From: Sinorhizobium americanum
GTDB lineage: Bacteria > Pseudomonadota > Alphaproteobacteria > Rhizobiales > Rhizobiaceae
Length of the DNA: 64,000 bases
NCBI RefSeq assembly: GCF_001651855.1
Contig: NZ_LNQC01000038.1
Location: forward strand, 1-64,000
Reading direction: 5' to 3'
Shown here: in pieces, positions 48,741 to 57,400 of the stretch
How positions within the stretch are numbered: the stretch's first letter is position 1
Layout: every line of letters starts with the position of its first letter
Translations under genes and position numbers: made by a program
The notes under the pieces: generated by a model
Told to the model about the DNA's origin: nothing
What the model saw: only the letters and a program-made list of their open reading frames with translations
Database searches by the model: none

Positions 48741-49787
48741 ATGCGTATCGAACAACATAACTGGACCTCAAAGCAGCTCTATGATGATAAGAGTAAATTC
48801 AATCTAAATCCGGCCTGGCAACGAGGGCCTACATGGCAGGTACAGCGCCAATCGTTGCTAGTTGATTCCATTCTTCGCGGCATGGATATACCAAAGATAT
48901 ATCTCAGGAAACTGGCCAACGGTGCTACGTTCTCGCATGAGGCGGTTGACGGGCAGCAGAGGCTGCGTGCTATCTGGGCTTTCAGGGACGGTGCGCTACA
49001 ACTCAGCTTTAGTGATCCTCCGGAATTGATAGGAAATACCAGTCTGGATGGCAAGACATTCGCCAAACTCCCGAAACCTCTACGCGATCGCTTCGACAAC
49101 TTTTTAGTGAACATTGCTGAGATCGTTGAAGGCACAACCGACGAGATTACGAATCTCTTCTCGCGATTACAGATGGGGATGTCGTTAAACCCGGCTGAAC
49201 TAAGAAACGCAGTCCTTGGCGCCATGCGGCACGTGGTCGACATGGTCGCGACTTCGCATGTCTTCTTCGAGACGAGTCGCATCCCCGACAATCGTTACAA
49301 GCGGCAGGATTACTCTGCCCACGCTTTTGCGATGGCCGTCTTTCAGGCCAGTAGCGATATAAAAGCGCCTGATCTGAAACGAATGTTCGAGACATACAAA
49401 AATGGAAGAGAGGCTGAAGTGCAGGGCCTCTTTACAAAAGTGGGTGAGGCACTTGCGGTTTTAGCGGAAGTCAATGCTAAGGCCCGGTTTAGTATAACCC
49501 AGAAATGGATATTTGTGGATCTTACCTGGCTTATCATGCAACACCACGACGCAGGCATGGCGGTTGACGCAGTTAAACTCGCAAACCGGTACATGGAATT
49601 TGAGCGTCACCGAAGGGAGAATATTCGAAATCCAGAACGCCTCCTTACTCAACGAGGTAGGGGAGCGACCGAGCGGAAACACCTCTATAACTACATTACG
49701 GCCTTTAAGGCGCAGGGTGGCACCAAAGAAAATCTTGTAGCGCGAAATACCGCTTTGAAATTCTTCACTCAAAATATTGAGGTCTAG
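48741..49787 (+). CDS. DUF262-domain protein (ParB/Srx-like fold)
   Basis: 348 aa. The N-terminal DUF262 domain shows WQRGPTWQVQRQSLLVDSIL, RGMDIPKIYLRK and the signature EAVDGQQRLRAIWAFRDGAL. The C-terminal part is helical (NLFSRLQMGMSLNPAELRNA and onwards), with no HNH/DUF1524 domain. DUF262 proteins act as NTP-dependent nucleases or sensors in several defence systems (for example GmrSD and SspE), but those carry a second nuclease domain. The next gene encodes a SIR2 protein 1 bp away, so DUF262 is more likely the sensor or activator in a pair. Confidence 0.8.
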   Translation: MRIEQHNWTSKQLYDDKSKFNLNPAWQRGPTWQVQRQSLLVDSILRGMDIPKIYLRKLANGATFSHEAVDGQQRLRAIWAFRDGALQLSFSDPPELIGNTSLDGKTFAKLPKPLRDRFDNFLVNIAEIVEGTTDEITNLFSRLQMGMSLNPAELRNAVLGAMRHVVDMVATSHVFFETSRIPDNRYKRQDYSAHAFAMAVFQASSDIKAPDLKRMFETYKNGREAEVQGLFTKVGEALAVLAEVNAKARFSITQKWIFVDLTWLIMQHHDAGMAVDAVKLANRYMEFERHRRENIRNPERLLTQRGRGATERKHLYNYITAFKAQGGTKENLVARNTALKFFTQNIEV

Positions 49788-49788
49788 G

Positions 49789-50643
49789 ATGGCGTTTGAT
49801 CCGAGTAGCATTCCGGACCGCCTCAAGGCGGACTACAAGAATAATCGCGTCGCCGTCTTGGTCGGCGCCGGAGCCTCGATCGGCGCGGGTCTACCCACTT
49901 GGGGCGTGCTTCTCGAAAGCATGATTGCCGCTGCGCTCGGTCACCAAGTTATACGAACAGAACGCGCTGAGGAGTATACGCAGCTTCTAAAAAACCCAAC
50001 CAACTATTTGCTGGTAGCTTCTGGGTTGAAAGAGGATTTGGGAGGTCACTTCGATCAGTTCATTAAAGATACGTTCGTCGCCCCAAAGCCGAAACCAACA
50101 GATCTTCACAGGGCGCTTGTCGAAGCAGACCGGCTCCAATTTGTCATTACAACCAACTACGACTCGCTTTTAGAAAAAGCCTTTCGAGTGCGAGATGAAG
50201 ATGTCTCTGTATATGATTTCACGGACACAGGCGCAGTGCAGCGAAGTCTTTCCCAACGCGAGTTCTTTATACTTAAGGCCCATGGCGACGCCCATAAGAT
50301 CGGCAACGGTATTATACTGACGGAGGGTGATTATCGAAACATCCTTTATCGGCAGCGCGCGTATCAAAGTCTGCTTTTTTCGATGTTTACAATGTACACA
50401 ATAGTGTTTGTCGGAGCTTCCATGACAGACCCTGAGGTTCGTCTACTCCTTGGCTACATCTCAGAGGTGTTTACACCTTCTGGAGGGCCTACGCATTATG
50501 CGCTGATGACTGAGGAAGAGGTCACAGAAGTCGAAAAGATTCGCTGGCTGAAAGACAGCCGTGTTCAGTTCCTTCCTGTCAGCAAGGCAAACAACTACTC
50601 CGACATCACAGAATTCGTCGCCGCGCTTCACGCCTTTGGATGA
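49789..50643 (+). CDS. SIR2-family protein, putative NADase effector
   Basis: 284 aa from ATG 49789, 1 bp after the DUF262 stop; an upstream in-frame ATG at 49777 is less likely. A single SIR2 domain: RVAVLVGAGASIGAGLPTWG, FVITTNYDSLLEKAF (N123), FILKAHGDAHKIGNG (H165), IVFVGASMTDPEVRLLLGYI. The catalytic Asn and His are present. Stand-alone SIR2 proteins in defence loci deplete NAD on activation. The pairing with DUF262 is tight. There is no SLOG domain, unlike ThsA at 11745-13193. Confidence 0.8.
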   Translation: MAFDPSSIPDRLKADYKNNRVAVLVGAGASIGAGLPTWGVLLESMIAAALGHQVIRTERAEEYTQLLKNPTNYLLVASGLKEDLGGHFDQFIKDTFVAPKPKPTDLHRALVEADRLQFVITTNYDSLLEKAFRVRDEDVSVYDFTDTGAVQRSLSQREFFILKAHGDAHKIGNGIILTEGDYRNILYRQRAYQSLLFSMFTMYTIVFVGASMTDPEVRLLLGYISEVFTPSGGPTHYALMTEEEVTEVEKIRWLKDSRVQFLPVSKANNYSDITEFVAALHAFG

Positions 50644-50701
50644 TAACGTAAGCTGAACGGGCGAGCGAGGCTCATCAGCCTTTACTTGAGGGAGCGCTTA
50701 C

Positions 50702-51001
50702 ATGAAGTTTTGTTTGGATGGAAAGGGCCAACAGGCCGTATACTGGGAAGTCGGGAACGGCGCCTGGAAGATCGCGTGGATTCAAGATCGAAGCGCAGAC
50801 AGCGACCGGGATTGGGCAGGAACTGGCCTTTATCTAAACGTTGTCCGAGCCACGGGCTATCAATCTGGGCCGTCTGGCAATGCAACAGATTTCCCGATCG
50901 AAAAGCACCTTCATCATCTCTCTCACAAGCAAATATTGGCTAATTTCGTAACGGCAGTTTCGATCTGCACTGGTCACAAATTAGAAAGCGTTGATCTCTG
51001 A
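50702..51001 (+). CDS. Small hypothetical protein (99 aa)
   Basis: Family not recognised. It begins MKFCLDGKGQQAVYWEVGNG, with a tryptophan-rich middle (AWKIAWIQDRSADSDRDWAG) and a helical end (LSHKQILANFVTAVSICTGH). A GAGGGAGC site precedes ATG 50702. It lies between the SIR2 gene and the SspF-like operon on the same strand, so it could belong to either or be independent. Confidence 0.5.
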   Translation: MKFCLDGKGQQAVYWEVGNGAWKIAWIQDRSADSDRDWAGTGLYLNVVRATGYQSGPSGNATDFPIEKHLHHLSHKQILANFVTAVSICTGHKLESVDL

Positions 51002-51065
51002 CTTGTCGGCGCATCTCGAGCTGCGTGTAGAGTATGATTGATCGAATCAAATCTTCGTCTACAAC

Positions 51066-52934
51066 TTGTCGGAAAATTGGGGGCGGAGCTTGTCGGAAGC
51101 ATCTTCTACATTTGCGTGGGTACGGTTCTTAAGAAACTACGGGCCGATCCCTACTAACGACAACATGTACGACGAGACGATACAGCGCGCGCTGCGACGT
51201 CATAAAATCAGACCGATTACACTCCCCGCGCCACTTCGCGCCGAGCTTGTAGAAAACTTTCGCAGTCCGTCTCCGGTGTCGTACATCATCACCGGCACAG
51301 CAGGTGATGGAAAAACATATCATTGCCGAGAGGTTTGGATCGAGCTCGGCGGCGATGCGAACCTCTGGAACCAAGGCGCCAAGATTCAGCGTCTGGACAT
51401 TTGCGACGGCCGGTCTCTCGTCGTGGTCAAAGACTTGAGCGAACTGCGCGACGACGAAAGTGCGTCGCTGATCACTGAATTTTCGGCCGATATCGCGGAC
51501 GCAGCAGCCTCAACATCGTATCTTTTTGCCGCCAATCACGGGCAGTTGCTCGAGAAATTCAAATCCGCGCCGAAGACTCCTGAGATCGAACGGGCGAGCC
51601 AGGTCGTCGAAGACCTCTTGGTTACGAGCGTGACGAACGACGCGGGAATTCGCCTCGAGTTGAGAGATCTCAGCCGATCTCCGGCGGCTCAGATGATAAC
51701 GGCGATCATCGCAGCGATAACCGAGCATGAAGGTTGGCAGGGGTGCGACGGCTGCTCCGCGGGCGGCGACGGCGCTATCTGTCCCATCTTCGAAAATCGC
51801 CGACGGCTCATGGGCATCGGCGAAGAGGATCCGTTCAAAAAGCGATTAGCGGCGATCATTGAACTCAGCGAGCGCAATGGAAGCCATTTCCCGGTGCGTC
51901 AACTCTTGGCATTGGTCGCCAACAGTCTTCTCGGTCATCCCGACGCCCGGGACGGATTGATGACATGCGCCGACGTACCTGCGCTGCAGGACGCCGGCCA
52001 CCTCGATTTAGCGAGCATCTACCGCAACATTTTTGGCGAAAACTTGAAACCGAGCAGGGCAGAGAAGACTGAGCTTTTCCGTAAGCTCAATGCGTTTGGC
52101 ATCGGTGCGGAGACAAGCAACCGGGTTGATAATCTGCTCGTCTATGGAGCCGACGATCCTGCCTATAAAGCGGATTACGATGAACTTGTCGTCTCGGATC
52201 CTGTGTACGGAGCGACGGCCGCCTTCACCAGTGCTCAACGCACCTACCTCGAGGGTGCCGATGCTAATGAACGCACTGTCTTCCTTGGAGCCCTTCGGGC
52301 CCAGCGGCAGCGCATGTTCTTTACGATGCCAGAGCCCAAGGTCGACGAGTACGATCTCTGGGACCTCAGCGTGTTCCGTTACGCTGGCCTATACCTCGAA
52401 ACGGCACACAAAATTTCGGCCGGACAAGCTGCTCCCCGGCAAGCGGTCAGTATGATCGTACGTGGACTGAACCGTATCTTCACAGGGATGCTGGTTCAGA
52501 ACCAAGATGAGCTTGTGCTTGCGACCTCTGGCAGCTTTTCGCAGTCGAAGCGCAGTCCGCTGCTCGATGAAATCATCTCGGTGCCTCGAGCAAGCGGTGA
52601 AGAGGTCAGCATTGTCCCGGACAAAGCTGGCCGAAACTTCGGAGTCTCGGTCAAGCTGGTGCGAGGCGGCGAAATTCCTCCTGTGTTCCTGGCATTGTCG
52701 CCGACAAGGTTTGAGTTCCTCGGGCGCGTCGCCGAGGGTGCCCTCCCAAGCAGTTTTTCGCTTGAGTGCCACGAAGATCTATTGGCCTTCAAAGCGCGGC
52801 TGCTGCGGGAGACCGAAAACCGCCGCAAGCTCGATGGCGATGACGTGACGGCAGACGGAGAACTCGTCTTGAGGTTTATCGATATCAGTCCCGATGGCCG
52901 CGCTCAGCCGCGACGCGTGATCGTGCGAGTATGA
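51066..52934 (+). CDS. SspF/DptF-like P-loop ATPase of a phosphorothioation-linked restriction module
   Basis: 622 aa from TTG 51066 (TTG 51090 is an alternative), close to the roughly 617 aa of DptF. Walker A GTAGDGKT at residues 77-84, in VSYIITGTAGDGKTYHCREV; then SLVVVKDLSELRDDESASLI as the likely Walker B region. The middle holds a Cys cluster (GCDGCSAGGDGAICPIFENR) that may bind zinc. The order and sizes of the three overlapping genes (622, 515, 1821 aa) fit DptF-DptG-DptH or the related SspF-SspG-SspH, which attack DNA lacking backbone sulfur. The assignment is from order, size and domains, not from alignment. It overlaps the next gene by 4 bp. Confidence 0.65.
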   Translation: MSENWGRSLSEASSTFAWVRFLRNYGPIPTNDNMYDETIQRALRRHKIRPITLPAPLRAELVENFRSPSPVSYIITGTAGDGKTYHCREVWIELGGDANLWNQGAKIQRLDICDGRSLVVVKDLSELRDDESASLITEFSADIADAAASTSYLFAANHGQLLEKFKSAPKTPEIERASQVVEDLLVTSVTNDAGIRLELRDLSRSPAAQMITAIIAAITEHEGWQGCDGCSAGGDGAICPIFENRRRLMGIGEEDPFKKRLAAIIELSERNGSHFPVRQLLALVANSLLGHPDARDGLMTCADVPALQDAGHLDLASIYRNIFGENLKPSRAEKTELFRKLNAFGIGAETSNRVDNLLVYGADDPAYKADYDELVVSDPVYGATAAFTSAQRTYLEGADANERTVFLGALRAQRQRMFFTMPEPKVDEYDLWDLSVFRYAGLYLETAHKISAGQAAPRQAVSMIVRGLNRIFTGMLVQNQDELVLATSGSFSQSKRSPLLDEIISVPRASGEEVSIVPDKAGRNFGVSVKLVRGGEIPPVFLALSPTRFEFLGRVAEGALPSSFSLECHEDLLAFKARLLRETENRRKLDGDDVTADGELVLRFIDISPDGRAQPRRVIVRV

Positions 52935-54478
52935 CAATGGAATTTCTTGACCGCCCTACCCAGTTCGAAGAACGCACCGGGCCCGCTTATTGGATCGACG
53001 AAGCGATTTGGGGACACCGCCTTCATGACGAGCAGTCACCATGGCTGACGTTTCTCGAGTTTCTGACGGTGCTCCTGTCGGAGCACCGTGAAGGGCGCGC
53101 ACTCAGGGAGGAGGTGTATAACAGCCTCTCGTATAAGCCACAGCTTCAGCTACGTCTGCGCAACCTCGTGTTCAACAATCCGCATGTTATGACGGTTCGC
53201 ACCGAAGCGGGGTCAGACGACGCGGCATGGTCGCTTTGGCTCGATAAGATGGCGGAAACGGCAGGCGGCATCGACAAGCCCGATTTCAGGTATCTTCGCG
53301 ATCGCTTCGAAACGTTCGACGATTTCGCGGCCGTCTTGAGCTTCCTTCAAGGCTCAGCGATTGAAGGGTCGAGCAACAAGCGGTGGAGCTCCAAATTCGT
53401 CTTCCCGTTTGGGCCGCATTCTCTATTCGAAGACGTCAACGTCAAGCCGAATGGCAGCGTCTCGAACGATCGCCGCTTTTTCGCCCGCACCGGCGAAATT
53501 CTCTATCTCATGTTAAGCAGGAGCAAACACGCTCACGAGCTTCGCGCCTTGCTGACCTCCCGCTTTCTGGATAAACCGGAACCTTATGATGCGATGGCGC
53601 GGGCGCTTCAGGGAGACATCCAGCTCGCCAAGGCAGAACGTGGGGGCGCCTATCTGCCATGTTCGCGGCATCCTGTCTTCGATCGAATGGCGGAAGATTG
53701 GCTTTCGATCCTGAAATTGCCCATTCCCGGCCACGACGCAATCCCGCACCTTGTGACCACTGCAGGTCTCAATTTGCTTCTTTATCAACTCGATCGGGCA
53801 AGAGAGCTGCTTGATCGTTCCCCTGTTGAACTCGTTTGCGAAATCGTCTCGCCCAAAAAGTCTGTTGTGCGGGATCTGTCAGCCGACTCCTATCAACATA
53901 ACAACATGCTGCCGCAACTGGCGATCGAGCGGTTTATCATGCGCATTGCCGAGACGCCGGCCTGGACAGCCGCCGTTGCATCTGACGAATCCGTCTTGAG
54001 GGCCAGTGACCTGATGCAGCGTGAGTTTGGATGGCCGGACGGGGACGACGACGAGACTGTTGGTGATCCGAAGCAACTGCTTGACGAACTGCTCGGGAAG
54101 GCCACTACCCGGCACAAGCAGCACGTGGGCAAAATTCATGCGACATGGTCGCGGGCGATCGGACTGTCGTCGCGTCGCTCGAGCCGGCGCTTGCGCTACG
54201 CACCAACCGATCGGTTGCTGAAGACCCTCGTCGTCGCGTGCGTAGATAATAGGCTCGAATTCAAAGACTTCCTGGCGCGCTTACATCATCGCTACGGGAT
54301 CGTTATTGGGGATGCGCAGGCACGATCATTTGTCGATGCCGGGACTGCAGATCAAGAAGACTTTTCGGACAACGCCCATCGCCTTGAAGAGCGACTGGCA
54401 AGCCTGGGTCTCCTCAGACGCCTATCCGACAGCTGCGCCTATGTCGAAAACCCATTCCAGAGAGCGAGAGCCGAGTGA
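52931..54478 (+). CDS. SspG/DptG-like middle protein of the restriction module
   Basis: 515 aa, somewhat longer than known DptG proteins. No catalytic motif stands out. It is helical, with acidic and aromatic segments (WIDEAIWGHRLHDEQSPWLT, FLEFLTVLLSEHREGRALRE, KFVFPFGPHSLFEDVNVKPN), and carries a C-terminal helix-rich part (RLLKTLVVACVDNRLEFKDF). It overlaps its neighbours by 4 bp on both sides, so it should be made stoichiometrically with SspF- and SspH-like proteins. The identity depends on position only. Confidence 0.6.
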   Translation: MTMEFLDRPTQFEERTGPAYWIDEAIWGHRLHDEQSPWLTFLEFLTVLLSEHREGRALREEVYNSLSYKPQLQLRLRNLVFNNPHVMTVRTEAGSDDAAWSLWLDKMAETAGGIDKPDFRYLRDRFETFDDFAAVLSFLQGSAIEGSSNKRWSSKFVFPFGPHSLFEDVNVKPNGSVSNDRRFFARTGEILYLMLSRSKHAHELRALLTSRFLDKPEPYDAMARALQGDIQLAKAERGGAYLPCSRHPVFDRMAEDWLSILKLPIPGHDAIPHLVTTAGLNLLLYQLDRARELLDRSPVELVCEIVSPKKSVVRDLSADSYQHNNMLPQLAIERFIMRIAETPAWTAAVASDESVLRASDLMQREFGWPDGDDDETVGDPKQLLDELLGKATTRHKQHVGKIHATWSRAIGLSSRRSSRRLRYAPTDRLLKTLVVACVDNRLEFKDFLARLHHRYGIVIGDAQARSFVDAGTADQEDFSDNAHRLEERLASLGLLRRLSDSCAYVENPFQRARAE

Positions 54479-57400
54479 ACCCCTCTGATCTCATTGGCGC
54501 CGCCGGCGCGACATCGATCCGGTTACGCCTTGACGCGCTGTCGGCGGAAGATGGCATGGCGCGATATCTTCTCGATCGTCTGACCGGCGAGCAGGTCGCT
54601 GCAATCACCCAAGCCTTGCTCACCGATGCGAAAGCCACCGAGCTTTTGAACATTGCGTTGCCGCGCAGCCTGGTTTCATCCTTCGGACTCCCGGACAGCG
54701 TGATGACGGATGAGCGGATGGTGGCGATCCGGCACGCCGACTATGACCGCCCCGCACTTCTTTTTGCCAACACGGATGAAGACCAAGGCGCCTCTCTCGG
54801 GGACGTAACACTGATCGGTGCGAAACAGCTGACGGAAGAGCCGGGACCTTGGGTCGAGGCCGCCGCTGCCGGCCTTGGTTTGAGCGAAAGCCAAATCGCG
54901 ACCTGGATGGCCGCGCTGAAGGGGCTGACTGCGGCCGATGACTGGACGCTCCACCAGATTGCAACCTATGTCGCCATGACCCGAGCGCGAGTCGAAACCG
55001 ATGCGGTACCGGTCACGGATGCCCTCGGATGGGCATTGCCGGCGTTGCGCCTGCCGCGCGACAGCGGTTACTTTTTGGGACTTGGCGAACGCGATCGCGA
55101 AGTCCCGCGTCGGTGGAAAAAACTTTTCGAAAAGCTCGTCGCGGATCGAAAACCTTTGATGGTCAAGCAGCGTCCCAATCGTCAGCTCATCGAAAATGAA
55201 GAGTTGAGAGAGCAGTTCGCGGAGGTGCGGGATGATATACCGGCGGAGATCCATCCTGCCATTGATGCTTTCATTGAGGCCGCGCCAGGCTGGGGCCCGG
55301 AAGCAGAAGCGCTCAGCCTTTTCGAATGGGAGGCTGAGAGCGTTCTCCAGCTGTTTTCCGGGATAAAGCTGAAGAAGACCTCGCTTGCCCAAGAGACAGT
55401 GAATTTCTTCGAGTTCACGTTTCCCGACCGGCTGAGTCCAGCCGACAACGAATACCTCCGCGTTCTGAAGGGCCGGTCGCTGAAGGAGACGCGGGAGGAC
55501 GACCGCGAATTTTTCGAGGCTCACAGGGATGATCTGGCGCAAGACAAGGCTCTGAGGGTCAAGTGGGAGCGCTTCGTCTTCGGTCGCCCGATCGAATGCA
55601 CCGATTTCCTTGAAGGCCTGTTGCGAGTCATTGAACGTCTCTTTGGCCAGGTGAGCCTCGGAGGTGGCCCCCGTAAACTGAGCATTAAGTCGGCCCGGCG
55701 ATCGCGTAACCAGTGGCTCGACCTCAATGCCGACGTTGGCCTATATTTCGGCCTGCGCTACAGAGGGTTGCCCGCGCTTCTCGGCGCAGCCGTCGAATGG
55801 GACGTACCCCATCTCTTCAGCTACGAAGAACTGCTTGATCGCGCAAAAGCACGTCAGAAAAAGTATCGGCGAAACGAGTCGACGGCGCGAGGTGCCTTGC
55901 AGATCAAATTCGATGTGGCGCTAACGGCCGGACGGGAGCGGGCAACCGTTCAGCTCGTGTGGACCGGCCAGCCATCAGCCATCGGCCTGGAACTGCCGAA
56001 AGATCTCGGTCGCCTCATCAAGCGCCCGTTTGGACGCAGCAGCGTTGCCCGTCTCTCGGTTAGTCGAAAGGGCGCCCTCCAGTCGGTGTCTCTCAGCGAT
56101 ACAGGAACGCTGCAACCAGCCTTCGGGCAGGATGCTGGAACGCTTATCCCGCGCACGAGCACCGGCATCGACCTTGCGAAGCTCTTCCCAAAACTCTTGA
56201 AGGAGGCCAGCGAGGCAGGCCGGATCACACAGGCGGGCGCTGACGACATTGCTGCGGCGTGGAAACAATTCGTCGCCTTGTATACCGACGCACTTACATC
56301 CCTGCAGTCGTCCGGGTACGCGTCTGCCACGCTCATCGCGCAGGCTGACGCCTACGGCGCCCTGCTGAATAGTTTGGCCAAGAATGCCATAGGTGATCTT
56401 AACCGCCGCGATATCTGGGAGCCGGTGCTGCGGATCGGGACGATCGAAGTACTGGGGAGCGCGCCGTCAGCCATCATCGCGCCTTGGCACCCGCTGCGCT
56501 TGGCTGGTGTCGCCGCTAAAATGCGATCGGTGGCAGGCTTGGCCGACTATCTCTTGTCGGATGTCGATGTGAACTTCGGCGACTCGCGTCTGTTTTTCAG
56601 CGATCTCCGCGACGAACTCAGCCATCCGCTCTACCCGGAAGTAGCCGTCGGCTATGACGGCAGCGAACCTGTCCTGCTGACGGAAACGAGCACGGTCAAC
56701 GACTACAGCTTGGCCGAGCGGCCGGTCCGTGATCCGTCTGAGGCAACCACGGACGTCGACCCATCAGAGGCCGCAAGACAGATCCGCGCTTTGCTCGAAC
56801 GCTATCTCGACCTGCAGCCGCATGAGCGGTCGAATCTCAGCATCATGCTCTACAATTGCGATGCGGCCGGGTTGCCGCTCGCAACCGTGAGCGCGCTAAG
56901 TTCGGTGCAGGACCAAGAAGAAGTCCATTGCAATGTGCTGGTCCGCCATCGCGACCGGGCCCGCTTGTCTGGAGTCTACACCGAGCTGCTTGAACGATCG
57001 GAAAATGATCCCGATGCGGTTGTGGTCAGCGAGACATCGCGGAACTTCATGTCGAAGCTGCGTATCGGAGTCATGCTCGACGTCGCGGGCGGATCAAAGT
57101 CGGGCGGAGCACGCGAGATAGACGTAGCGTTCCTGCACGACGTTGTGTCCCGTCAAGCGCGTGAACAGTGGTTTCCGGTTCCGGCTTTGCAGGATAATCC
57201 CTCTTTGCTTGAACACGTACCGGCCCGCTGGTCGTACCGGCGGGTTACTGCCGAAGACGAACTCAAGGCGACGAGCTACCTGACGTGCCCACGTCAGCCC
57301 GACGCGGGCTGGGCCTATATCGACGCCGTCGCGAACGTTGTTCGGCGCCAGTCGCACGGTCCAGACGAGCACTATCTGCCGGCGCGCCAGATCTCGTTTC

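Noticed and set aside
48741-49787. DUF262 protein as SspE, the partner of SspABCD
   Set aside because: SspE is about twice as long and has a DUF1524/HNH nuclease domain, which is absent here; the gene is tightly paired with SIR2 instead.
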